A DNA stretch of 64,000 nucleotides from Bacteroidota bacterium (lineage in GTDB: Bacteria; Bacteroidota; Bacteroidia; Cytophagales; Cyclobacteriaceae), in assembly GCA_018267285.1 (NCBI GenBank), contig JAFDYU010000012.1, forward strand, positions 62,001 to 126,000, in the 5' to 3' direction. Shown here piece after piece: positions 8,601 through 16,845 of the stretch; within the stretch, counting starts at the first letter, position 1; each line of letters starts with the position of its first letter. The notes below the pieces were generated by a model. That model searched no databases, was not told the DNA's origin, and saw only the letters and a program-made list of their open reading frames with translations. A program made the position numbers and the translations under genes.

Positions 8601-10240
8601 GAGCGCTAACGGGCAACTACACCGTTACAGGCACTTTTACAGAGCCCAAGGTTGAAGGCGAAGGAAAAATTGAATCGGCCCAGTTGATGGTGGATTACCT
8701 GAAAACAAAATACACGCTCTCGGGTTCGCTCTTGTTTACCCCCGATCAAATTCAATTTAAGAATTTCAAATTGAGAGATGACCTGAAAAATAATGCTGCA
8801 CTGGACGGATACATTGCGCATCGCAACTTTAACGATATGCGCATAAACATCGATGCCACGTTCAATAAATTCCAACTCATGAACACCACAGCCAAAGACA
8901 ACGATCTGTTTTATGGCCAGGCTTACGGCACCGGAAACATGAAGATGATTGGCTCCATAAATAATTTAAAAATTTCCGGTACAACCCGGTCGGACAAGGG
9001 CACGCGGATACTTATTCCATTGGGCGGAACAACCGAAACAGTTGCCAAAAAAGATTTTGTAACGTTTGTAAATTTCTCGGATACACTCAAACTAAAGAAA
9101 GAAAAACGTCAAACAAAAATAAAAAATGAACTCAGTGGCATTACCATGGACCTCAACCTTGACATCACACCTGATGCCTACGCTGAAATGATTTTTGATA
9201 TCCGATCGGGCGATATAATCCGGGGTTACGGCCGGGGTAACCTTAAACTTCAATTCGATACCAAGGGCGACTTTAACATGTTTGGTAATTATGAATTCGA
9301 ACAGGGCTATTACAACTTCACCTTGTACGATATCATCAACAAAGAATTTAGCATTAACAAAGGTAGCCGCATAGCCTGGTATGGCGACCCCTATTCGGGT
9401 ATTCTAAATCTCACGGCAAGCTATAGGCAGTTGGTTTCGTTAGCGCCTGTAATAACCAATCAAGACCCAACGGTGATTAACTCCATACCAATGCGCAGAA
9501 AATACCCGGTTGAAGTACAACTAAAATTAGATGGCGCTATGATGTCGCCACAAATAAATTTTGACATTGTGGCCAACGACTTGCCCAACACCGTACCCGT
9601 AACCACAACAAGTGGTACGGTGGCCGTTACGTTGAACAACGACTTCAAAGCCTTTAGAGCACAACTCAACAACGAACAAGAGATGAAGCGACAGGTTTTC
9701 AGTTTGATTATGCTTAGGCGTTTTTCCCCGCAAGATGCCTTTGCAACAGGCGGAAGTTTGCAAAGCAGCGTGAGCGAGTTGTTCTCCAACCAGTTAAGTT
9801 ACTGGCTCACCCAAGTCGATCAAAACCTGGAAGTGAATTTTGATTTAGGCAATTTCGATCAGGAGGCTTTCAACACATTTCAGTTACGGCTCTCCTACTC
9901 TTTCTTAAACGGTCGTTTGCGCGTTACCCGCGATGGCGCCTTTAATAACCAGTACACGCGCTCGGAAGTAGCCAACATGCTGGGCGATTGGACCATCGAC
10001 TATTTACTCACACCCGATGGTAAGTTTAAGGTAAAAATGTACAGCCGAAACAACATCAATCAATTGCTCAACACTTCCACGTTCAATTCGCAGACCGCCA
10101 TTACCACCGGTGTTAGCCTGATGAACACCCAAAACTTCAACACCTGGCGCGAGCTCCTTACTTCCGCCCGCGAACGCAGGCGAAAAGAATTGGAAAAACA
10201 GAAAGCCAAAAAAGAAGAGGAAGAAGACGGAACAAATTAA
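5657..10240 (+). CDS. tamB: TamB-like translocation/assembly module protein
   Basis: A 1527-residue giant protein anchored by one N-terminal membrane helix (about 17-37), followed by a long beta-rich periplasmic body. The C-terminal TamB (DUF490) domain is recognisable by EFSINKGSRIAWYGDPYSG, preceded by GNYEFEQGYYNFTLYD. Family members bridge the inner and outer membranes and act in outer membrane assembly or lipid transport; that role is transferred by family. The C-terminus is rich in Lys and Glu. No TamA is present here. The ATG at 5657 is the first available start, and the divergent tsaD start codon overlaps it. Any promoter for this gene must therefore lie inside tsaD. Confidence 0.9.
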   Translation: MNLQVIKNQILYWGKKIFLYTAFIVIAFGTLSFLILQFPEVQTALTSRYLSGFSEIVGFPATIEKMDLRWYDRLDLTNVNIKDPEGNNMISVGKLSVNFGFLELLQNGNVNIDEANIDKAEVSLIKIAESDTSKNLNINVFIKKINEKFSSGKGGGGSAKLNLREINLDHSHFLYNDTEKDSIKNGFDYNHFRLTVDKGSLEEFQIIGDTIQFDVNTLQVQDQQTGFKIKELSTYFRISQSSMEFLNVDLKANNSHISDTIIFTYQSQDDLSDFNDKVNIKAKLKGIILDPKDLALFTYGLSELPLPVMLSGNISGKVSRFNFRNMDVALGNTRIAGRLRMEGLPNINETFIDLKINEGTVHQNDIRFMMPENIFELIQPLGHTQLQAEFTGFVNDFVSKGSLNTSLGQVKSDVNLKVNEKNVGESTYSGKLALTNFQLGKYLNDTINFQQTTLNGRIRGKGLTRETADFILAGEVNSFGFRNYNYSGIATDAQFASQLFNGNISINDPNLKFNATGFIDFRKGKELINVKATLDTAYIDRLGFIKDPLFVRSYFDVNTTGLKLDSLFGSVVLRNTFVNYNNNVLTLDSVHLTSTQDGPNRNIKLLSSIADLTMKGNYHYASLYNDLLRLSNEFYLSLVNDRKGLEEYHAKKQSQLLEPYQCDFAITLHNIKPLALLGNLPLFISPGALVTGKYINNGESNFKLFAKADTVAYQGKVFSTNEIKFSANKPTDSLKGKSSLLVRSSNQKLSNSFKTKDLLVEAQWNKEHVDFDFRVDQDGNTNILRMKSGLDYLKDSIQLKILSTQLRIFDEYWAINPENFIRTKGREWHIHQMRINHEQESVLLDGLVSELPEKTLTLTIDSLNIDLLNSLLHEKISGIVNGTVQSRDFYHSPFVQNNLSVTDFTVDDFLVGDIKGLNQWNRDRKRFDLNFTLERNKKRTVEMKGFYDPANSNPLWIDAKLENTNIKIIEPFLRGIFSEMDGALTGNYTVTGTFTEPKVEGEGKIESAQLMVDYLKTKYTLSGSLLFTPDQIQFKNFKLRDDLKNNAALDGYIAHRNFNDMRINIDATFNKFQLMNTTAKDNDLFYGQAYGTGNMKMIGSINNLKISGTTRSDKGTRILIPLGGTTETVAKKDFVTFVNFSDTLKLKKEKRQTKIKNELSGITMDLNLDITPDAYAEMIFDIRSGDIIRGYGRGNLKLQFDTKGDFNMFGNYEFEQGYYNFTLYDIINKEFSINKGSRIAWYGDPYSGILNLTASYRQLVSLAPVITNQDPTVINSIPMRRKYPVEVQLKLDGAMMSPQINFDIVANDLPNTVPVTTTSGTVAVTLNNDFKAFRAQLNNEQEMKRQVFSLIMLRRFSPQDAFATGGSLQSSVSELFSNQLSYWLTQVDQNLEVNFDLGNFDQEAFNTFQLRLSYSFLNGRLRVTRDGAFNNQYTRSEVANMLGDWTIDYLLTPDGKFKVKMYSRNNINQLLNTSTFNSQTAITTGVSLMNTQNFNTWRELLTSARERRRKELEKQKAKKEEEEDGTN

Positions 10241-10306
10241 ATACGAAGTGTTTTCTACCTGCGTAATCAAAAAAATGATAAATTGGGATTGTCATCAACC
10301 TTTTAT

Positions 10307-10705
10307 ATGGATCTGAGTGCAATCATTAAAAAATTTGCCGAGCAAATTGGCGGGCAATACACCGAGTACGACAACGCGCAATCAATCATTATTGTGCCCG
10401 TATCGGGTGAACGGTTCCAAACCGTGCTTGGCATCATTACTCAAAACGATCTGTACAACCGCAAACTTATTTCCCTCACCTCTAAGGTATGCCCCATTAA
10501 GCCCGGCATCGACTACAAGATGCTGCTGGAACAAACCGTGTTTTTTAATTATTGCCGGTTTGCCATAAAAGAAAGTTACTTACAAGTGGAAGCCGTGGCG
10601 TCCCTCACAAATATTTCAGAGGAAACAATCAGAGAAATGATACAAGAAGTTGCCAACCTGGCCGATCAATTTGAATTGAAATTAACAGGGAGCGATATTT
10701 ATTAA
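10307..10705 (+). CDS. Conserved protein, possibly YbjN / secretion-chaperone-like fold
   Basis: A 132-residue soluble protein. The ATG at 10307 is chosen over a TTG 24 bases upstream. The pattern is a first helix (LSAIIKKFAEQIG), strands (IIIVPV, FQTVLGIIT), YNRKLISLTSKVC, a helix, and a C-terminal helix EETIREMIQEVANLADQFE. This order resembles the YbjN/type III chaperone-like fold, but I cannot assign a family firmly. It follows tamB by 66 bases on the same strand and may be read from the same transcript. Function unknown. Confidence 0.65.
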   Translation: MDLSAIIKKFAEQIGGQYTEYDNAQSIIIVPVSGERFQTVLGIITQNDLYNRKLISLTSKVCPIKPGIDYKMLLEQTVFFNYCRFAIKESYLQVEAVASLTNISEETIREMIQEVANLADQFELKLTGSDIY

Positions 10706-10733
10706 TCTGAAGTTACTACCTGTAGTTTGGCGG

Positions 10734-10758
10734 TCAGGTTGAGCTTGTCGAAACCTGA
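10734..10758. repeat. Palindromic element TCAGGTT-N11-AACCTGA
   Basis: Perfect 7-base arms, TCAGGTT (10734-10740) and AACCTGA (10752-10758), flank GAGCTTGTCGA. The core GAGCTTGTCGAA resembles a motif found in dispersed palindromic repeats in many bacteria (recalled, not searched). It sits in the gap upstream of the Arr fusion gene. Confidence 0.5.
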
Positions 10759-10854
10759 TTTGAGCCAACGACTTCGATAGCGGTCATTGTATGTAATGGA
10801 CGACACCGAGACCTACAACAATCAGATTAAAAACAACACATTTAAATTGAACAA

Positions 10855-11598
10855 ATGGAATTCTCACCTTTCAACAAAATTGTGAAACTCTGTCTTCAAG
10901 GTATGGAATTGGAAGACAAGGGAAAACCTGAAGAAGCAAGTAAATTATTTCATCAAGGATGGGTAGAAGCCACAAATGACCTTGAAAAGTTTCTCACTGC
11001 TCATTACATATCCCGACATCAAAATACTGTTTCAGACAAATTAAATTGGCTTGAAACGGCACTGGGGTTTGCCCTAAAAGTGAATGATGATGCAGTAAAA
11101 AGTGCTTTCCCTTCTCTTTATTCAAACATAGCAAAATGCTATGAAGACCTAAATAACCTTGGCAAGGCAAAAAAAAATTCGGACTTAGCAATTTCATATA
11201 AATTGAATCCTTCCGACAAAGGACCATTTTATCATGGAACGAAAGCAAATTTGCAGATTGATGATTTTTTGACAGCAGGAAGCAATTCAAATTACAAGTC
11301 CGAACTGAAAATGAAACACATCTACTTTACTGCACTTCTTAACGGAGCAGGGCTTGCTGCCGCATTAGCAAAAGGTAATGGTAAAGAGCGAGTATATATT
11401 ATTGAGCCTACAGGAAGCTTTGAAAATGACCCAAATCTTACGGATAAAAAATTTCCAGGTAATCCAACTCGTTCATATCGCTCTGAAGTACCTTTAAGAA
11501 TCATTGGAGAAGTTACCGATTGGATAAGTCCAAGGCCAGAGGAACTTCAAAAATTTCGTGAAAAATTGGAGAACAGCAAAGGAGAAATAATTAATTAA
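10855..11598 (+). CDS. arr: Rifampin ADP-ribosyltransferase (Arr) fused to an N-terminal helical-repeat domain
   Basis: A 247-residue two-domain protein. Residues 1-118 are helical and TPR-like (GMELEDKGKPEEASKLFHQG, PSLYSNIAKCYEDLNNLGKA). Residues 119-247 match Arr enzymes, which inactivate rifamycins by ADP-ribosylating a hydroxyl with NAD. The catalytic set is complete: His127 in FYHGT, Tyr157 in HIYF and Asp192 in NDPNLT. Their spacing (30 and 35) equals that of His19, Tyr49 and Asp84 in mycobacterial Arr. FPGNPTRSYRSEVPLRI is also typical. Usual Arr length is about 140, so the N-terminal domain is extra. The gene is AT-richer than its neighbours and has a palindromic element upstream, which suggests acquisition. 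Activity and native substrate are inferred. Confidence 0.88.
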   Translation: MEFSPFNKIVKLCLQGMELEDKGKPEEASKLFHQGWVEATNDLEKFLTAHYISRHQNTVSDKLNWLETALGFALKVNDDAVKSAFPSLYSNIAKCYEDLNNLGKAKKNSDLAISYKLNPSDKGPFYHGTKANLQIDDFLTAGSNSNYKSELKMKHIYFTALLNGAGLAAALAKGNGKERVYIIEPTGSFENDPNLTDKKFPGNPTRSYRSEVPLRIIGEVTDWISPRPEELQKFREKLENSKGEIIN

Positions 11599-11737
11599 CT
11601 TTGGTCGACAAGAACAGCAAGCTACGAACATCGTATTGGCAATAGTGAGGCTGACAGTAATAAACTCAACATTTGTAATTCTATTGAACATTTGTGTAAA
11701 CTGATAAAGCTCAGACTGTCATACTTGCATAACATTA

Positions 11738-12742
11738 TTAAAACCACTTTTTGTACCTGAAATACAGCACCATCCCACCGGTTACCAGCCCCATCAACAC
11801 CCACACCACGCCATAGCCCAGGCGCCAATGCAACTCCGGCATAAAGTCGAAGTTCATGCCATAAACGCCCACAATAAAAGTGAGGGGGATAAAAATAGTA
11901 GAAATCATGGTGAGTACGCGCATCACCTCGTTCATGCGTGTATTCAGTGTATTCATATAAATATCCATCAGGCCGGAGGTGAGGTCTTTATACGTATCGA
12001 GCGAGTCGATGAGGTGCACCACATGGTTGTACACATCGTTGAAGAAACGTGCGTTAGACGTATCTATAAAACCGCTCTCGTCTTTAATCAGCTTGCTCAT
12101 GGCATCGCGCAGCGGGTACAATGCCTTGCGCAGGTATATCAGTTCTTTTTTCAGTCGTTGAATTTTTTTGAACTCCTGCCCCGTCTGGCCTTTGTAGATT
12201 TCGTCTTCGATTTGCTCAATGTGTTGGCCGATGGCGTCCAGCACGGTGTAGTAATTATCAACAATAATATCGATTAAACGATAAAGCAGGTAGTCGGCCT
12301 TTTTTTTGCGTACACGCCCCAGGTCTTGCCGGATCCGTTCGCGGAAAGCACCAAACGGGTCGCCTTCTTTTTCCTGAAACGAGATTAAATAATCTTTTCC
12401 CAGCACAAAGCTGATCTGTTCGTAATCAATGGTATTGTGTTTAATCCGGTAGAGCATCTTCAGCGAAAAGAACAGGTAGTCGTCAAACTCTTCCACTTTG
12501 GGTTGTTGCTCGCAAGAGATGTCGTCCAGCAACAAACTGTGCAACGAAAAGTGCTCTCCTATTTTACTGATTAGAGTTTTATTTTCAAGGCCATCAATAT
12601 TTACCCAGTTAACAAAATGCGGCATTTGTTTTCCCAATACTTCTTCTACCGTAAGGTTATCGTACGCAAAATGTTCTTTCTCATTGTATTGAATGAGTTC
12701 TAAAATTATTTTAGGTGTGTTATCGTGCATTTTCTTTTTCAC
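11738..12742 (-). CDS. corA: CorA-family magnesium/cobalt transporter
   Basis: A 334-residue channel-type divalent cation transporter. The large cytoplasmic N-terminal domain includes the long helix region (LIDIIVDNYYTVLDAIGQHIEQIEDEI, shown in part). Two C-terminal membrane helices follow, with the defining YGMNF motif between them. The GTG start at 12742 overlaps the TGA of the upstream mscS in the form GTGA, which favours translational coupling; an ATG at 12730 is the alternative. With mscS it forms a two-gene ion and osmotic homeostasis unit. Between it and the convergent Arr fusion gene are 139 bases with no clear terminator. Confidence 0.92.
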   Translation of the reverse strand: MKKKMHDNTPKIILELIQYNEKEHFAYDNLTVEEVLGKQMPHFVNWVNIDGLENKTLISKIGEHFSLHSLLLDDISCEQQPKVEEFDDYLFFSLKMLYRIKHNTIDYEQISFVLGKDYLISFQEKEGDPFGAFRERIRQDLGRVRKKKADYLLYRLIDIIVDNYYTVLDAIGQHIEQIEDEIYKGQTGQEFKKIQRLKKELIYLRKALYPLRDAMSKLIKDESGFIDTSNARFFNDVYNHVVHLIDSLDTYKDLTSGLMDIYMNTLNTRMNEVMRVLTMISTIFIPLTFIVGVYGMNFDFMPELHWRLGYGVVWVLMGLVTGGMVLYFRYKKWF

Positions 12743-13581
12743 AAAGTTTTTGAAACGATTTGATACTGGAGATCGGACATAACAACCCCCTCCTTATCGA
12801 AGCGTTCTTTAATGGATTTACTAACATCGCATCTCAAATCGAAGGCATCGGATGGATTACGCACCCATACATAGGTTCTTAACAAAATTCCGCCATTCAA
12901 AAAAGAAATTACGCGCACCGATACCGGGTTATCGCCACGCTGCCGCTCGTTTTCAGACCGATTGTCTATATAATACGGATGCTTCATGCACTCGTCTTGA
13001 ATCAATGAGATGACTTTATCAAGACTGGTATTAAATGAAACCGAAACATCGATGGATGTGTATATTTTTTCATCGATGGCGGTAGAGTTGATTATTGTTT
13101 CGTTGCTGATCACGCTGTTGGGTATAATCACCCTTCTGTTTTCAGAATCTTTTATCACGGTGTGCCGCAGCGTAATGTCTTCCACATCGCCTGTGTAGGA
13201 TTGGCCAATCTTCACCCGGTCTCCCACACTAAAAGGTTTGAAGATGACCAGAAAAAAACCGCTGATGATATTCGAAAAGGCTGATTGTGAGGCAAAACCA
13301 ACTATGGCTGCCAACACACCTGCTCCCGTGAGCAGACCGGTGCCGTAGGTTCGCAAAGCCGGTATAGACCTGAAGATGATGATGACGGCTATTAGAAAAA
13401 GGAAAGAATCGACCGCATTTTTGAAAAAATTGTAGCGGGTGGGATCCACTTTAAGTTTGCTGGCTGCGCCTTTGATAAACCGGCCGATCAGCAAGCGGAG
13501 CAATAGGGAAACAACGAAAGTAACCGCAATGACAATGGCAACAAAGACCCATTGCTCCCATTGTTTATCAATTTTCATCAT
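12739..13581 (-). CDS. mscS: MscS-family mechanosensitive channel
   Basis: A 280-residue small-conductance mechanosensitive channel that releases solutes on hypo-osmotic shock. It has three N-terminal membrane segments; the pore helix TM3 region is GAGVLAAIVGFASQSAFSNI. The conserved beta domain follows with FKPFSVGDRVKIG, TGDVEDITLRHTVI and VIIPNSVISNETIIN. Length fits the MscS/YnaI minimal type. Two ATGs (13581, 13578) are adjacent, and either could start the protein. It is the first gene of the mscS-corA pair. Confidence 0.92.
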   Translation of the reverse strand: MMKIDKQWEQWVFVAIVIAVTFVVSLLLRLLIGRFIKGAASKLKVDPTRYNFFKNAVDSFLFLIAVIIIFRSIPALRTYGTGLLTGAGVLAAIVGFASQSAFSNIISGFFLVIFKPFSVGDRVKIGQSYTGDVEDITLRHTVIKDSENRRVIIPNSVISNETIINSTAIDEKIYTSIDVSVSFNTSLDKVISLIQDECMKHPYYIDNRSENERQRGDNPVSVRVISFLNGGILLRTYVWVRNPSDAFDLRCDVSKSIKERFDKEGVVMSDLQYQIVSKTL

Positions 13582-13692
13582 AAGCCCTAAAATAGGAAAT
13601 AGTCTATTGCATCGGGTTGATGTGGATAGTTTTTTTTAGAAATACCATGTGCCGGAGATTTAGGACTATATACTATTGACTATTATTGCAGA

Positions 13693-14667
13693 ATGTCTTT
13701 ACGATTGGATGATATAAAGAGGCCGGTGGCACAAGAAATGGACGAGTTCGAACATAAGTTTCGGGCGGCCATGAAAACGCGCGTGCTGTTGCTCGACAAA
13801 ATCATGAACTACATTGTGAAACGCAAGGGCAAAAAAGTGCGCCCGCTCTTTGTTTTTCTCAGTGCCGGGGTATGTGGCAAAATAAATGAGTCAACCTTTC
13901 GGGGGGCTTCGTTAATTGAACTGCTGCACACCGCCACCTTGGTGCATGACGATGTGGTAGACGACTCCAATTACCGAAGGGGTTTCTTCTCCGTTAATGC
14001 CCTGTGGAAAAATAAAATTGCCGTTTTGGTAGGCGATTTTCTGCTCTCGCGTGGTATGGCGCTTGCACTGGACAACAAAGAATTTAATTTATTGAGCATC
14101 GTCAATACGGCCGTTCAGCAAATGAGCGAAGGCGAGCTGCAACAGATGGAAAAAGCACGCAAGCTTGATATAACCGAAGAAGTGTATTACGAAATCATCC
14201 GCCAGAAAACCGCTTCGCTAATTGCTTCTTGTTGTGCGGTTGGGGCAAGTTCATCGGGCGCTAGCGAGCAAGTGGTTGCCTCCCTGCATAAATTTGGCGA
14301 GTACGTGGGCATGGCTTTTCAAATTAAAGACGACCTGTTTGATTACGGTGAAGAACAAATCGGGAAGCCGGTTGGCATTGACATTAAAGAAAAAAAAATG
14401 ACCTTGCCCCTGATTCACTCCCTGTCGAAAGCATCATGGCTTGAGAAACGGAGAATAATTGGGATAGTGAAAAACAACAGCGACAATCCGAAAAAAGTAA
14501 AAGAGGTAATATCTTTTGTGAAAAATTCCGGAGGGATAGAGTACGCCAATAAAGCTATGGAACGGTATTACAAAATGGCACTCGACTTATTAAACGATCT
14601 GCCCGAATCGGAGTACAAAGTTTCTTTAGCGCAACTAGTACAATTCACGATCGAACGAAAAAGCTGA
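13693..14667 (+). CDS. Polyprenyl diphosphate synthase (long-chain trans type)
   Basis: A 324-residue class I prenyltransferase that condenses isopentenyl diphosphate onto allylic primers. It probably makes the menaquinone side chain in this group; that role is inferred. The first Asp-rich motif is DDVVDDSNYRRG, preceded by IELLHTATLVH, and the second is DDLFDYG. GKKVRPLFVFLSAG and GEYVGMAFQIKDD are also typical. The small residues just before the first motif (TATLVH) point to a long product chain. TATTATTG, one mismatch from the -7 consensus, ends four bases before the ATG. The gene ends two bases from the stop of the convergent neighbour. Confidence 0.92.
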   Translation: MSLRLDDIKRPVAQEMDEFEHKFRAAMKTRVLLLDKIMNYIVKRKGKKVRPLFVFLSAGVCGKINESTFRGASLIELLHTATLVHDDVVDDSNYRRGFFSVNALWKNKIAVLVGDFLLSRGMALALDNKEFNLLSIVNTAVQQMSEGELQQMEKARKLDITEEVYYEIIRQKTASLIASCCAVGASSSGASEQVVASLHKFGEYVGMAFQIKDDLFDYGEEQIGKPVGIDIKEKKMTLPLIHSLSKASWLEKRRIIGIVKNNSDNPKKVKEVISFVKNSGGIEYANKAMERYYKMALDLLNDLPESEYKVSLAQLVQFTIERKS

Positions 14668-14669
14668 TT

Positions 14670-15134
14670 CTATCGGCTCACACTTAATTTTCCCCGTCCC
14701 GCTTCAAGCACCGCATACTCTTTAAAGGCATTAAATGTTGAGCCATCTAATTTTTGCGAAGCTGGGCCTGCCGACTCGGGAGTAAAGCTCCCTTCACTCT
14801 CCCACCATTTTTTTGCGTTGTCCCTGGCTTCGGTCTTATCTATTTCAAAATAATTAATGATCGAATCGGATACGATCCAGGGCTTTGCAACCGAAGCGTA
14901 CTTTTCAAAAATCATGTTGCGCATTTGTGTGCCGCTGGGTTGGTTGTTGAAATGAGACATAGTGTACGATAGCGTCTCGGGTTCGGTCATTATCAGGTCC
15001 CAATATTTTTTAGATGCGATTATTTGTGCAGTAGTGAGCAAATAGCCATAACCGCTTTCGAGCGGCTCGCGGGTGATGTTGCAAAAGGCTTTAAATGCTT
15101 TCTTTTTCTTGCCAAACAAATTAAGCAACGCCAT
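14670..15134 (-). CDS. Conserved hypothetical cytoplasmic protein
   Basis: A 154-residue protein with no signal peptide or membrane segment. It begins MALLNLFGKKKKAFKAFCNI, then YGYLLTTAQIIASKKYWD, TMSHFNNQPSGTQMRNMIFE and YASVAKPWIVSDSIINYFEID. The middle is helical and aromatic-rich, and the C-terminal 40 residues are low in structure. I do not recognise the family. It is a single gene between the convergent prenyltransferase and the upstream thioredoxin-like gene on the same strand (79 bases away). Confidence 0.65.
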   Translation of the reverse strand: MALLNLFGKKKKAFKAFCNITREPLESGYGYLLTTAQIIASKKYWDLIMTEPETLSYTMSHFNNQPSGTQMRNMIFEKYASVAKPWIVSDSIINYFEIDKTEARDNAKKWWESEGSFTPESAGPASQKLDGSTFNAFKEYAVLEAGRGKLSVSR

Positions 15135-15213
15135 AGGTACTCGGGATTTTACCTATTAGATACTCTTTACAACCGAAATAGTTGCACCGAGGCTTAAAAT
15201 ATTTCAAAAAAAA

Positions 15214-16689
15214 TTATTTACCCTGGGCTTTTTCAGAGCCGGCAACCTTCTTTCCGGCCTTTATTTGCACCATTTTTTCGTGTTTGGTCAAAAAATCTTC
15301 CAACTGCCTTACCGGCAATTTTTTGGCAATGATTTTCTTTTTGTCATCGAGAATATAAATGGTAGGCGTAGTGTCTGCGTGATACAACTTCATGAAATGC
15401 GTGTTGATGTAACTGCGCGGGCCATCAACCGTAATCCAGGGTGTCTTAAATTCTTTAATAAAATCGCGCATCTTTTTCATGGAAGTATCAGTTGATACCG
15501 CAAATACTTCGAGGTTAAACTTAGATTTATTTTTAGTGTAAAAATCTATCAGCTTGGGTGTCTCTTCGCGGCAATGCCCGCAATCAGGTCGGAAAATAAA
15601 GAGTACGGTGTATTTGGCCTTGATGTCGTACATCGACTTAGGCTGAAGGTTTGCGTCTTGCATAATCAGGTTTGCCCCGGGCCGGCCGATCATGCTCGAC
15701 CTGATTTTGTCAGCATATTCTTTTAAGTTCTCTTTGATTTTAGCATTAACCCAAAAATCCATTTCACCGGATTTAAAATATTGGTCGTACAGATTAACAA
15801 ACACCTCATCGAGGCCCATGATTTCAGGCAACTGGTACATGCTCATGCAATTCCAGATCAGGTACTTGTAGGTTTCACGGTTTGGCTTGGCTTTTTGTAC
15901 GATGTGATTGATTGCGTTGGTGATGGAATCGGGCTGTGGTATAAACAGTTTTTCAAGGTACTCTTTCAGCTTTTCTTTGTACAAAGGCTGCGGTAGCCGA
16001 ATGAGGGCATCATCGCTCAGATCGAGGTTATCAAAGAAATGCTCGCGATAGTACCTTAATTGAAAAGTAGAATCAATATTTCCATTGGCCTTCTTGGGCG
16101 GATCAGGAATTTTAACAGGCATCGATGCTTTAAGCAACCGGGCTGTCATGGTGGTGGGGTATTTGGCGATCAGCTCGCGCTGGTGCTCCATTACTTTGTC
16201 GTTAATCTTAGCGAAGGCATCGCGCGATTCTTTTTTTAGGTCTTCTTGTAACGTGCTGTCTTTTAAAATTTTAGTTAGTGGAGCAACTTCTTTGTTTCGT
16301 TCAATATTATAGGCAACATTATCAAAGTAAAGTTTATTGTCTTCGTCACCAATCACCTTCATATTCTCAATAAAATCGGGCTTTGAGGTTTCAAGAGTGA
16401 AGAATTGGTATTTGCCAACCATGAAATCGAAGATTTTAGTATTTCCAGATTTCGTTTTCTTAACCAAAAAATAAACACCTTGAGGTAGCGTGTTTTTGTT
16501 ATCAAAAAAGAACTCGCCATTGTCGTTTACATACGCTGTGTCTTTCAGGTAGGTCTGGTCGCTGTAATAATGCCCCAAATAGACGATCGTGTCTTTCCAG
16601 CCGTTTACTTTGAAATTAATTTTATACCCGGTCTGTGCAACTGCAAGGTTTGCAAGACAAGCAAAACAAAAAATCAGGATAACCCTCAT
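15214..16689 (-). CDS. Exported thioredoxin-like protein (DUF4369/DUF5106 type)
   Basis: A 491-residue protein with a signal peptide (ILIFCFACLANLAVAQ). An N-terminal beta domain typical of Bacteroidota DUF4369 (YLGHYYSDQTYLKDTAYV) comes first, then a long helical middle like DUF5106, and a C-terminal thioredoxin fold with FIFRPDCGHCREETP. The CGHC active site suggests an oxidoreductase or reductant-dependent function in the periplasm; family members are often annotated TlpA-like. A cis-Pro-type DTTPTIYIL segment follows. The C-terminus is Lys-rich. No partner such as DsbD is near. Substrate unknown. Confidence 0.85.
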   Translation of the reverse strand: MRVILIFCFACLANLAVAQTGYKINFKVNGWKDTIVYLGHYYSDQTYLKDTAYVNDNGEFFFDNKNTLPQGVYFLVKKTKSGNTKIFDFMVGKYQFFTLETSKPDFIENMKVIGDEDNKLYFDNVAYNIERNKEVAPLTKILKDSTLQEDLKKESRDAFAKINDKVMEHQRELIAKYPTTMTARLLKASMPVKIPDPPKKANGNIDSTFQLRYYREHFFDNLDLSDDALIRLPQPLYKEKLKEYLEKLFIPQPDSITNAINHIVQKAKPNRETYKYLIWNCMSMYQLPEIMGLDEVFVNLYDQYFKSGEMDFWVNAKIKENLKEYADKIRSSMIGRPGANLIMQDANLQPKSMYDIKAKYTVLFIFRPDCGHCREETPKLIDFYTKNKSKFNLEVFAVSTDTSMKKMRDFIKEFKTPWITVDGPRSYINTHFMKLYHADTTPTIYILDDKKKIIAKKLPVRQLEDFLTKHEKMVQIKAGKKVAGSEKAQGK

Positions 16690-16832
16690 AAGTACTTTTT
16701 TAGTGTGGCAAATTTCTACAAACTAAACTGCACTTGCAACGGCAATAGATTGTGAAAAATCACGTTTGGTAAACCGATTTAGGAACTTATTAACAAACCG
16801 TTGCAATAACGCAATCAATCGATATTGATTTG

Positions 16833-16840
16833 TATTTTTG
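16833..16840 (+). promoter_or_regulatory. -7 promoter element TATTTTTG upstream of gldA
   Basis: A perfect TAnnTTTG match that ends five bases before the gldA ATG (16846). No TTTG lies at the expected -33 distance, so the call rests on the -7 half and its position. It implies a leaderless or near-leaderless gld transcript. Confidence 0.4.
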
Positions 16841-16845
16841 CCCGC

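Noticed and set aside
9058..9067. A second copy of the ECF -35 block TGTAACGTTT
   Set aside because: It is inside the tamB coding region and has no TACTCTA at the 11-base distance.
11599..11737. Integron-type attC site after the Arr fusion gene
   Set aside because: No core site pair or paired simple sites could be made out; no integrase is nearby. Only the AT-rich composition suggests acquisition.
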